Shown: piece by piece, positions 1 through 6,378 of the stretch | Position numbering within the stretch: the stretch's first letter is position 1 | Layout of the letters: every line of letters begins with the position of its first letter | NCBI GenBank assembly: GCA_017522745.1 | Contig: JAFWYI010000198.1 | Location: 1-6,949, forward strand | DNA: 6,949 nucleotides | Direction of reading: 5' to 3' | DNA from: Mailhella sp. | GTDB taxonomy: Bacteria; Desulfobacterota; Desulfovibrionia; Desulfovibrionales; Desulfovibrionaceae | The notes under the pieces: generated by a model | The model's input: only the letters and a program-made list of their open reading frames with translations | What the model was told of the DNA's origin: nothing | Database searches by the model: none | Program-made: the position numbers and the translations under genes

Positions 1-1
1 C

Positions 2-340
2 ACCAAGTCGAATCTCATGGACGAACTCCATAAGATCCGCATGGTCGTGGAACGTAAGCACGCCGGCGCGCCGCATCGCACCATCCTCGTTATCGACGCT
101 ACCACCGGTCAGAACGCACTCCAGCAGACCAAGATGTTCAAGGATACCAGCGGTGTGAACGAGATCATCCTCACCAAGCTCGACGGTACCGCCAAGGGCG
201 GCGTGGCTCTCGCCGTGGCCAGTCAGTTCGAACTGCCTATCACCTTCATCGGCCTTGGTGAAAAGATGGAAGACCTGCGCCCCTTCGATCCGCATGACTT
301 CGCCAGAGCCCTGCTGGGCAAGGAGAAGGAAGATAAATAA
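2..340 (+). CDS. ftsY: Signal recognition particle receptor FtsY, C-terminal fragment (5' end outside window)
   Basis: FtsY is the membrane-associated SRP GTPase that receives ribosome-nascent chain complexes from Ffh and hands them to the Sec translocon. The reading frame is open from base 2, so only the last 112 residues or so of the NG domain are here. The first visible residues (TKSNLMDEL) are those that follow the G3 DTAGR motif in this family. Then come DATTGQNAL (the conserved ATTGQN loop), TKLDGTAKGG (the G4 TKxD guanine-specificity motif plus the closing loop) and PITFIGLGEKMEDLRPFD, the G5 region that ends FtsY proteins. The preference for FtsY over Ffh comes from the short tail ending soon after FDPHDF; Ffh would continue into a Met-rich M domain, which is absent. 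Base composition is GC-rich like the catabolic operon, so this looks like host core genome. The ATG at 17 is internal, not the start. Confidence 0.95.
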   Translation, partial: TKSNLMDELHKIRMVVERKHAGAPHRTILVIDATTGQNALQQTKMFKDTSGVNEIILTKLDGTAKGGVALAVASQFELPITFIGLGEKMEDLRPFDPHDFARALLGKEKEDK

Positions 341-353
341 GATTGTTTGATTT

Positions 354-402
354 GCGAGGGGGCGGGGAAACTTTCTGAAGAAAGCTTTCCCCGCCCCCTC
401 GC
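354..402 (+). terminator. Long GC-rich hairpin after ftsY, probable terminator
   Basis: A 17-base arm (354-370) is perfectly complementary to 386-402. Inside it, CTTTC (371-375) pairs with GAAAG (380-384, after loop TGAA at 376-379), leaving one unpaired C. The stem begins 13 bases after the ftsY stop codon, where a terminator is expected. It is atypical because no run of T follows on the plus strand (GCTCCCCCACCCC comes next), and none flanks it on the minus strand. Termination may therefore rely on the stem alone, or the stem may mainly protect the 3' end of the mRNA. It could also be a copy of a dispersed intergenic repeat. Confidence 0.65.
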
Positions 403-459
403 GCTCCCCCACCCCTTCAAAGACTTTTATATGAGTACCCCATAGGGTAAGGAGTTTTT

Positions 460-1536
460 ATGAAGAATAATCTTTTTAAGTATGCGACATCAGAACTTTC
501 TCAGGACGCTTTTATTTGTTGGCTCCTTTCATATGCCATGGAAGATGCAAAAGAAGATAATGGCCTGCGCGACTGTGCACGTGCTTTTATTAAAGAGTTT
601 TTGTCAAAAATAGAAAATATGGTCGATGTATCAGAAAATTTTGTAGTTACTGAAATAAAACAACAGTATAAAAATATTGATGTATTAGTTACGGTTAATG
701 ATAAATATAAAATTATTATCGAAGATAAGACTTATACAAATGTACATGATAATCAGCTTGTGCGCTACAAGGAGCGTATTTTAGATGAATTTAAAAAATA
801 CCATCTTGCGTGCGTATATTTTAAAACAGGATTTGAAGGTAATCGTGACGAAATTGAAAAAGCTGGCTATCAGATGTTTGACTTGGGACATATTCTTAAT
901 ATTATGGAAAATTTCAAAGATAAAACCGAGAATGAAATATTTCATAATTATCTAGAATACTGGAGCGTATTTAATAAAACTGCTAACACATTTCATGTAA
1001 CAAATGTTAAATGTTGGCGATGGGAACAAATTCTGGGATTTTATGATTATCTTTACAAGGGGCTTAGCCATGAAAAACTTTTTAAGGAGGCATGGAGTGG
1101 CGGATATGGATATGTGCCAAATCCTTCGGGCGGCTTCTATGGGATGTGGCTTATACCCAAGATATCTATTCCTTATCAGGGGATTGAATTTTATCCCTAT
1201 CTGCAAATGGAATTCTATCCATCCCAAGATGAAAAACTTGACAGCCACCTTGATCTTTGTCTCAAATTAGCTGTCAAATCAAACGCTGTTGAAGATTTTG
1301 ACACTCGTGTATTAAGGAATATTATCTGTTATGAAAAAAAAGCATATTGTTTAGAGATGCTTGGTTTTTCCAAGCCGAAACGGCTTTCTAGTGGAAAGTA
1401 TATGACTATTGGTAAATTTGGAGCGGTAAATAAAGAATATTCAAGTGTGTATGACATTCTAACTTCATTAGATGAGATTCTCTCTAATTTTGATGATATT
1501 ATTTTTTACTGCCAGAAGAAGGTTTGTCACAACTAA
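460..1536 (+). CDS. PD-(D/E)XK nuclease-fold protein (PDDEXK_4-like), function unknown
   Basis: This 358-residue protein has no signal peptide or membrane segment. The N-terminal third carries a credible PD-(D/E)XK core: Glu65 in a first strand or helix (FVVTEIK), Asp74 in NIDVLV, then Glu88-Asp-Lys90 in IIIEDK, followed by Gln99 and Tyr103 spaced as the QxxxY element of RecB-like nucleases. These are the expected metal-binding and catalytic residues, so it should be an active nuclease fold. The C-terminal part has aromatic and Gly-rich stretches (WSGGYGYVPNPSGGFYGMW, about 212-230) resembling what I recall of PDDEXK_4 family proteins. The start is firm: AAGGAG at 449-454 lies 5 bases upstream, and an in-frame TAA ends at 450. 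The gene is strikingly AT-rich (two hand-counted 60-base stretches give 23% and 40% GC, against 65% for one inside the glycyl radical enzyme gene), which suggests horizontal acquisition. No methylase, toxin partner or helicase lies beside it, so a defence role is only a guess. Confidence 0.75.
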   Translation: MKNNLFKYATSELSQDAFICWLLSYAMEDAKEDNGLRDCARAFIKEFLSKIENMVDVSENFVVTEIKQQYKNIDVLVTVNDKYKIIIEDKTYTNVHDNQLVRYKERILDEFKKYHLACVYFKTGFEGNRDEIEKAGYQMFDLGHILNIMENFKDKTENEIFHNYLEYWSVFNKTANTFHVTNVKCWRWEQILGFYDYLYKGLSHEKLFKEAWSGGYGYVPNPSGGFYGMWLIPKISIPYQGIEFYPYLQMEFYPSQDEKLDSHLDLCLKLAVKSNAVEDFDTRVLRNIICYEKKAYCLEMLGFSKPKRLSSGKYMTIGKFGAVNKEYSSVYDILTSLDEILSNFDDIIFYCQKKVCHN

Positions 1537-1549
1537 TTTTTCCATAACG

Positions 1550-1594
1550 CATGAGGCCGATACCAGACGGAATGTCGGAGGTATCGGCCTCATG
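1550..1594 (+). terminator. 15-bp stem-loop between convergent genes, probable terminator of the nuclease gene
   Basis: CATGAGGCCGATACC (1550-1564) is perfectly complementary to 1580-1594. In the 15-base loop, GAC (1566-1568) can also pair with GTC (1574-1576). It begins 14 bases after the nuclease gene stop, and TATTT follows on the plus strand, a weak U-tract. The minus-strand operon ends at 1661 and runs into the same hairpin, so it may work in both directions. No T-run follows it on the minus strand, so that half of the claim is weaker. A smaller 5-bp stem with a 4-base loop (1621-1634) lies between this hairpin and the dehydrogenase stop. Confidence 0.65.
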
Positions 1595-1660
1595 TATTTC
1601 ATGCGCGTATGGTGTTATCCCCGGCTTTTGCCGGAGCGTTGGCGGCCTGGCGGATATGGT

Positions 1661-2815
1661 CTATGCGGTGAAGAGCTTTTTCAGCAGAGGACGGATGTTC
1701 TCTGGCGTAGCCTTGACAGGGCTGACCCCGCCAAGAGGTTCGTTGACCACGGCATCGACCAGAGCGTCCATTTCAGTCTCAGAGGGGCAGGCGACAGGGA
1801 TAGCTTCAAGGCCGAGTTCAGCACAGAACTTGCGATAGGCCTGACTCGTCTTTTCCATGATGCTTTCCGTGCTTTCTTCCGCGTCGAACTCAACACCAAG
1901 GATCTCGCCTACGCGTCTGTTCTTATCAGGGCACTGTTCGGTCAGCAGTTCGAACACGGCAGGAAGGCTGTAGGCACAGGCCTTGCCGTGGGGGATGTGG
2001 AACTTCGCGCCCAGAACATGGGCTATGGAATGACCCACATGGGCGGAAGCACAGGCCAGCATCCATCCGCCGAGGCTGGCGGCCCCCAGCATGCGTTCGC
2101 GGGCTAGGATGTCCTTGCCGTCCGCAACAACGCGAGGCAGGAATTCCACCACGTCCGCCATGATCTTTTCGCAGATGGCATCCGTCATGGCATTGCCGAG
2201 GATGGAGCTGTAGGCTTCGCAGGCATGCGAGAACACGTCGAGCCCGGTGACCATGGTCAGACCGGCGGGCATGCCGACGGTGAGTTCAGGGTCGAGCAGG
2301 GCGTATTCACTCATACCTTCCACGGCGAGGATGGGGACCTTCACTTCATTCTTCACATCGGAAATGATGAGGCCGTTGGAAAGTTCACTGCCGGTACCGG
2401 AGGTGGTGGGAATACAGATGAGACCGCGGGCAGGGACCTTGATGCTGCCGGGCATGGCGTAATCAAGGATCTTGCCTTCATTGAAGCGCAGGATGTTGAT
2501 GCCCTTGCCGGTGTCGATAGAGCTGCCGCCGCCAACGGCGATGACGCAGTCGCATGCTTCAGCCTTGCAGAGAGCGGCGCCTTCATCCACGATCTCTGCC
2601 GGAGGATCGGGCAGGACCTTGTCAAAGAGAACGCATTCAAGGCCTTCTGCGGCAAGTATGTTCTGTATTTTTTCAGCTACACCGAGCTTTACGATGCCAG
2701 CGTCACAAACAAGGAACGCCTTGTGGAAGCCAGCTTCGCGCATAAGTTCACCGATCTGGGTTATAGCTCCGTTTTGTTCAAATACCTTGATGCTCTGGGT
2801 AAGCGTAAAATTCAT
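1661..2815 (-). CDS. Iron-containing (group III) alcohol dehydrogenase
   Basis: This NAD(P)H-dependent, metal-dependent enzyme interconverts an alcohol and an aldehyde or ketone in the cytoplasm. Its 384 residues are the usual length for the family. The N-terminal nucleotide-binding half carries GGGSSID (95-101) and PTTSGTGSE (136-144). The all-helical C-terminal half carries the four expected metal ligands: Asp193 and His197 in GLDVFSHACE, His262 in VGHSIAH and His276 in FHIPHG. AAGGA at 2822-2826 sits 6 bases before the ATG. Only 23 bases separate it from the activase gene, so it is the last gene of the operon. Context suggests one of two jobs: reducing the carbonyl product of the glycyl radical enzyme (acetaldehyde to ethanol, or hydroxyacetone to propanediol), or reducing sulfoacetaldehyde to isethionate as SarD, also an iron-dependent dehydrogenase, does in Bilophila taurine catabolism. 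A third option is 3-sulfopropionaldehyde reduction (HpfD-like). The fold call is safe; the substrate is inferred. Confidence 0.92.
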   Translation of the reverse strand: MNFTLTQSIKVFEQNGAITQIGELMREAGFHKAFLVCDAGIVKLGVAEKIQNILAAEGLECVLFDKVLPDPPAEIVDEGAALCKAEACDCVIAVGGGSSIDTGKGINILRFNEGKILDYAMPGSIKVPARGLICIPTTSGTGSELSNGLIISDVKNEVKVPILAVEGMSEYALLDPELTVGMPAGLTMVTGLDVFSHACEAYSSILGNAMTDAICEKIMADVVEFLPRVVADGKDILARERMLGAASLGGWMLACASAHVGHSIAHVLGAKFHIPHGKACAYSLPAVFELLTEQCPDKNRRVGEILGVEFDAEESTESIMEKTSQAYRKFCAELGLEAIPVACPSETEMDALVDAVVNEPLGGVSPVKATPENIRPLLKKLFTA

Positions 2816-2838
2816 TGGATATCCTTTTCATGGAGCGG

Positions 2839-3747
2839 TTAGGCATTGCCAGCCATGATGTCAGCCGCAAGAGCCTTCAGCTCATTAAAGCGTTCTTCGT
2901 CAAGTTTCACATCGCCCATGGGATATTCCATGCCGAGGAAACGATATTTGTTTTCGCCCATTTTATGATAGGCCAGAAGTTCGTACTGATGAGCCCCTAC
3001 TTCCCGTGCGAAACGTGCAATGGCAGCGATCTCTTCAGCATTGTCGTTCACTCCGGGAATAACAGGAGTCCTGATGTGCAGTTTCAGGTCGGGGAAGGCT
3101 TCACGCACGGCGCGTATATTGGACAGGATGCGCTCGTTGGGCACACCGGTGAACTCGCGGTGCTTATCCGGATCGAGGCACTTCACATCCACGAACAGAT
3201 AGTCGAGCAGAGAGGCGGCTGCGAGGAAGTCTTCCTCAGTGCAGAGCGCGCAGGTTTCCATGGCGCGGTTCAGGCGCCGCTTCTTGGCTTCGCGCAGGAG
3301 GGCAAGCGCAAAGCGGGGCTGGGCCATGGCTTCACCTCCGGAAAGGGTGAGACCGCCGCTGGATCGGGCATAGAAGAGAGAGTCCTTTTCCACGTCGTCC
3401 AGTACCTGCTGCACGGTCTTTTCCTCGCCGTACACGAACATGGCCAGTGCCGGGCAGGCTTTCACGCAGAGCCCGCAGTCGTCGCAACGCTCGCGGGAAC
3501 GCACTATCCCTTGTTCGGTACGGCTCAGCGCACCTCTGGGACAGATCTCGATACAGCTCCCGCAACCAATGCACAGCGTGTCGTTCCAGCATATATCCGG
3601 AGCGTGGCGCTGAGATTCAGGGTTACTGCACCAGCGACATTTCAGGGGACAGCCCTTGAGGAAGGCTATAGTACGTATTCCCGGGCCATCGTGGACCGAA
3701 TAGGCCTGAATGTTGAAAACTATGCCTTTTTCTGCCGCATCGTTCAT
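2839..3747 (-). CDS. islB: Glycyl radical enzyme activating protein (radical SAM), probably isethionate lyase activase
   Basis: This enzyme uses S-adenosylmethionine and a [4Fe-4S] cluster to abstract hydrogen from the glycine of its partner enzyme under anoxic conditions. It has 302 residues, typical for activases with a ferredoxin insert. YSVHDGPGIRT (16-26) is the family signature. Cys33, Cys37 and Cys40 form the CxxxCxxC radical-SAM motif. Two ferredoxin-like sets follow: Cys59/62/65/69 and Cys88/91/94/98, predicting two auxiliary [4Fe-4S] clusters. GGLTLSGGEA (131-140) is the SAM-binding GGE region. AAGGAG at 3755-3760 lies 7 bases before the ATG. The gene follows the glycyl radical enzyme gene after 51 bases, so that protein is almost certainly its substrate. 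The islB symbol depends on the neighbour being IslA; the general activase call does not. Confidence 0.93.
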   Translation of the reverse strand: MNDAAEKGIVFNIQAYSVHDGPGIRTIAFLKGCPLKCRWCSNPESQRHAPDICWNDTLCIGCGSCIEICPRGALSRTEQGIVRSRERCDDCGLCVKACPALAMFVYGEEKTVQQVLDDVEKDSLFYARSSGGLTLSGGEAMAQPRFALALLREAKKRRLNRAMETCALCTEEDFLAAASLLDYLFVDVKCLDPDKHREFTGVPNERILSNIRAVREAFPDLKLHIRTPVIPGVNDNAEEIAAIARFAREVGAHQYELLAYHKMGENKYRFLGMEYPMGDVKLDEERFNELKALAADIMAGNA

Positions 3748-3774
3748 GCGTGTACTCCTTGAGGATAGACCGCA

Positions 3775-3792
3775 GGGCGGGTTTCCCCGCCC
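3775..3792 (-). promoter_or_regulatory. Intercistronic hairpin with GAAA tetraloop between lyase and activase genes
   Basis: Read on the minus strand, GGGCGGG GAAA CCCGCCC forms a perfect 7-bp, almost all-GC stem closed by a GNRA-type tetraloop. It starts 6 bases after the stop codon of the glycyl radical enzyme gene. No T-run follows and the activase ribosome binding site is 14 bases further on, so it is unlikely to be a full terminator. A reasonable inference is that it stabilises the 3' end of the upstream message or lowers activase expression, since an activase is needed in smaller amounts than its enzyme. This is not demonstrated. Confidence 0.5.
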
Positions 3793-3798
3793 CCGGCA

Positions 3799-6291
3799 TC
3801 AGATGGAAGCCTGTTCCGTGCGGTTGATGAGGTCGTTCTGCAGATCGCGGGAAAGTTCCGTGAAGTAGGCGCTGTAGCCTGCGATGCGAACGATGAGGTT
3901 GCGATAGGTCTTAGGATCGGCCTGCGCTGCGAGAAGCGTTTCGCGGTTGATGACGTTGAACTGGAGATGCCAGAGCTTCAGGTCGCAGAACACGCGGATG
4001 AAGCTGACCAGCTTTTCCGTGCCTTCGTCACCTTCCACGCACTTGGGCGAGAACTTGATGTTCAGCAGGCGAGCCGCTCTTTCGTGATAGTCCCAGTTCT
4101 TGGTATTGTAGTTGGAGATGAGCGACTGGGTCGGGCCCTTGAGGTCGGCGCCATGCGCGGGGGAGGAGCCGTCGGAGAAGGGCTGCCATGCCTTACGGCC
4201 GCAGGGCAGAGCGCCGACTTCCTTACCGTGAGGCACGTTGGCCGTGACGGAGACGGTACGCATGTCGATATGCAGGCCGGTTTCAGGGGAATACTTGTGG
4301 GCGTATTCCTGCGTGAATCGGTCAACGGCCTGACCGATGGAGTCGGCGTACATATCGTTGTTGCCGAACTTGGGCGCATGAGAAAGACGCAGGCGCAGGA
4401 CTTCGTAACCTTCGAAGTCGGCATCCAGAGCTTTGAGCAGGTCTTCCATCTTCACGGTCTTATCATCGTATACACACTTCTTCACGGCAGTGAGTGAGTC
4501 CACCAGAGTGCCGAAGCCGATGAGGTCCACGAAGCCGATATCTATGCCGCCCGGGATCTTTTCAGCGGTGTGCAGATCCATGCAGGAGGCCATGCACAGG
4601 TCGTGCAGGCAGGAAGAGAGCGGGCCAGCGAAGTGGTTGCTGCGCAGATGATGGATGACGTACTGGTTCACGTAGGAGACGCCGAGCAGATTGTTCATCT
4701 GCTTGCACCATGCCTGCCAGAAGTCTTCCCACGTGGCGAAGGTGCAGGGATCACCAGTTTCGAGACCGATGAGTTCGTCGCCGTACTTGGCCATACGACC
4801 GTTGCGGAGGACCATTTCGATGGAAGCACCGAGGTTGATGGCACCGCTGGAGCTGGTCATGGTATCATGGTTGGGCATACGGATCTCGGCGCAGCCGGAA
4901 GCCGTGTAATCCATGATGTCGGCCAGATTGGCCCCCTTGGCCAGATGGAGAGGGATGATCTCTTCGTCGTTGAAAAGTTTGGGATAGCCCTGACCGACCT
5001 TGATGGTTTCTGCCACTTCCCACAGGAAACGCTGCGGGGAGCGGGAATGGATGCGGGCCGCAAGGTCAGGATACGGCATGGGGGATGCCTGGCGGGATTT
5101 GAGTACGAGGTAGCTCAGCTCGTTGGTGGCGTCTCTGCCATCGCGGGTCTGGCCGCCGATGGTCACGGCCTCCCAGTGTGCGTAGCCTTCCTGCGTGGCC
5201 ATGCCGCCCGGGGAGAGAGAGATGTCCGTGAACTGGGCCATACCTACCCACATGCAGTCGAGGAGTTCCAGCACGTCGTCATCGGTGATGATGCCGGCGT
5301 CCTTGTCCTGCTTGTAGAGCGGGTACAGATACTGGTCGATACGACCGTTGCCGATGATAGTGCCGGTGCGCTGTTCAAGGCGGGAGAACATCTGCGCGAA
5401 CCACTGGGCCTGCACTGCTTCGCGGAAGTTGCGGGCAGGGAATTCCGGTACGCGTTCGCAATGTTCAGCCATGGCGAGAAGTTCCGCCTTGCGGACAGGA
5501 TCGGTCTCGGATTCGGCCTTGGCTCGGGCGAGTTCGGCGTGGCGATGGGCCCAGAGGACGATGGCATCGCAGGTGATGATGACTGCTTCAAGGAAAGGAC
5601 GCTTTTTTACGGTGTCCATGGGGCTGAGGGGGTCCAGCTCATTCATCTTGGCCTGCGCTTCGGCCTTGATGTCTGCAAAACCGCGTTCGATGACCTTGGC
5701 GTAGTCCAGCACCCACTGCTGGCTGGAACGGTAGGAGGCGTTTTCGGAAACGATGAAACGCGCCTTGATGCCGTGCGGGTCGTTGTAGGCAAGACGATGG
5801 GATTCCGGAGGCAGAGAGCGGCTCAGATCTTCGTGGAAGGTCTTGCCTTTCCAGTAAGGAGTGATCTCGTCGCGCACGATGGCCACAGCTTCCGGAGAAA
5901 CGGAAATAGGGGCGGCACCACCGGCATTGGCAAGATTGGCCAGAGAGTCAGCCATGAAGTCGCCGTCCAGTTCGGGGTACAGGATACCGTAACGGCCCTG
6001 CGTGCCACAGCGGCCGGCGAGGAGCTGGTGGTCGTCGATGTAGACGGGGATATTTTTGGCGATATGCATGAGGGCCTTAGCCCAGCGCAGGTTCAGCGGC
6101 TGGCCTTCGGTCTGCTTCATGGATTCGGTGAACAGGCGGGCCCGGTCCACATCGATGATGGGGGCCATGCCGTTGAAGGTGTCAAGGATATCGAAAAGTC
6201 TCTTATGATTTTCTCGGTTGGGGTTTTCCTTGCCGAGAGTTTTTTCTTGGAGGATCTGCTCCTGAACGGAAAGTGCAGTGCAACAGCTCAT
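3799..6291 (-). CDS. islA: Glycyl radical enzyme, probably isethionate sulfite-lyase (IslA type)
   Basis: This oxygen-sensitive cytoplasmic enzyme of the pyruvate formate-lyase superfamily probably cleaves isethionate to acetaldehyde and sulfite. Counted from the ATG at 6291, it has 830 residues, the length I recall for IslA of Bilophila. The catalytic Cys467 and base Glu469 lie in SGCAEIRMPN. The glycyl radical site is Gly805 in LIVRIAGYSAYF near the C-terminus. Arg188 and Gln192 (SYRSSQQW) and Arg678 (HIDMRT) fall at or within one residue of the sulfonate-contacting Arg189, Gln193 and Arg678 that I recall for IslA. The single Cys in Cys-x-Glu rules out pyruvate formate-lyase, which has adjacent cysteines. 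CutC choline lyase is unlikely because the sequence after Cys-x-Glu differs and no microcompartment genes are near. The remaining rivals are dihydroxypropanesulfonate lyase (HpsG) or dehydratase (HpfG). An in-frame ATG at 6297 would add two residues but lies only one base from the Shine-Dalgarno. The TRAP gene upstream and activase gene downstream support sulfonate uptake and use. Confidence 0.75.
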   Translation of the reverse strand: MSCCTALSVQEQILQEKTLGKENPNRENHKRLFDILDTFNGMAPIIDVDRARLFTESMKQTEGQPLNLRWAKALMHIAKNIPVYIDDHQLLAGRCGTQGRYGILYPELDGDFMADSLANLANAGGAAPISVSPEAVAIVRDEITPYWKGKTFHEDLSRSLPPESHRLAYNDPHGIKARFIVSENASYRSSQQWVLDYAKVIERGFADIKAEAQAKMNELDPLSPMDTVKKRPFLEAVIITCDAIVLWAHRHAELARAKAESETDPVRKAELLAMAEHCERVPEFPARNFREAVQAQWFAQMFSRLEQRTGTIIGNGRIDQYLYPLYKQDKDAGIITDDDVLELLDCMWVGMAQFTDISLSPGGMATQEGYAHWEAVTIGGQTRDGRDATNELSYLVLKSRQASPMPYPDLAARIHSRSPQRFLWEVAETIKVGQGYPKLFNDEEIIPLHLAKGANLADIMDYTASGCAEIRMPNHDTMTSSSGAINLGASIEMVLRNGRMAKYGDELIGLETGDPCTFATWEDFWQAWCKQMNNLLGVSYVNQYVIHHLRSNHFAGPLSSCLHDLCMASCMDLHTAEKIPGGIDIGFVDLIGFGTLVDSLTAVKKCVYDDKTVKMEDLLKALDADFEGYEVLRLRLSHAPKFGNNDMYADSIGQAVDRFTQEYAHKYSPETGLHIDMRTVSVTANVPHGKEVGALPCGRKAWQPFSDGSSPAHGADLKGPTQSLISNYNTKNWDYHERAARLLNIKFSPKCVEGDEGTEKLVSFIRVFCDLKLWHLQFNVINRETLLAAQADPKTYRNLIVRIAGYSAYFTELSRDLQNDLINRTEQASI

Positions 6292-6298
6292 AGTCATG

Positions 6299-6304
6299 CT
6301 CCTT
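6299..6304 (-). promoter_or_regulatory. Ribosome binding site that decides the glycyl radical enzyme start
   Basis: The minus strand reads AAGGAG, one base before an ATG at 6297 and seven bases before a second in-frame ATG at 6291. Normal spacing is about 5-9 bases, so the second ATG is preferred. That choice also gives 830 residues and places the radical glycine at 805. Confidence 0.75.
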
Positions 6305-6338
6305 ATGGGGAGATCGCTGGAATGGTCGGAGAAGGGAT

Positions 6339-6363
6339 GCCGGAGGATGTTTTATCCTCCGGC
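6339..6363 (-). promoter_or_regulatory. 10-bp hairpin between dctM and the glycyl radical enzyme gene
   Basis: GCCGGAGGAT (6339-6348) and ATCCTCCGGC (6354-6363) are perfectly complementary around a 5-base loop (AAAAC on the minus strand). The hairpin begins 15 bases after the dctM stop. On the minus strand it is followed by ATCCCTTCTCC, only weakly T-rich, so it may be a leaky terminator or an mRNA-stabilising or processing structure. I see no convincing sigma-70 or sigma-54 promoter in the 87 bases between the genes, so read-through from the transporter genes is likely. Confidence 0.55.
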
Positions 6364-6378
6364 TTTGCATTGATGATA

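Noticed and set aside
223..420. A 65-codon minus-strand frame over the ftsY end and terminator
   Set aside because: It encodes through the terminator palindrome and antisense to conserved FtsY residues; no support as a gene.
427..433. TTATATG as a possible -10 promoter element for the nuclease gene
   Set aside because: Only a partial match and the expected -35 region falls in a C-rich run without a TTGACA-like sequence.
436..449. Small inverted repeat TACCC-CATA-GGGTA just before the nuclease gene Shine-Dalgarno
   Set aside because: Only 5 bp of stem and overlapping the ribosome site by one base; too weak to call an operator or thermosensor.
1621..1634. CCGGC-TTTT-GCCGG stem downstream of the dehydrogenase gene as its own terminator
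   Set aside because: The stem is only 5 bp and no T-run follows on the minus strand; noted only as a minor structure beside the larger hairpin.
1472..2107. A 211-codon plus-strand frame overlapping the end of the nuclease gene and the 3' part of the dehydrogenase gene
   Set aside because: It crosses the intergenic hairpin, has no ribosome binding site worth noting and no protein-like motif; it is a shadow of two real genes.
2815..3762. A 315-codon open frame on the plus strand opposite the activase gene, and a 205-codon one opposite the dehydrogenase gene (2225-2842)
   Set aside because: They are fully antisense to genes with intact family motifs, their translations show no recognisable domain, and long antisense frames are common in GC-rich codon-biased genes.
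3799..6291. Choline trimethylamine-lyase (CutC) or pyruvate formate-lyase as identity of the glycyl radical enzyme
   Set aside because: The active site is a single Cys in a Cys-Ala-Glu-Ile-Arg context, the neighbours are a TRAP transporter and alcohol dehydrogenase, and no microcompartment or formate genes are present.
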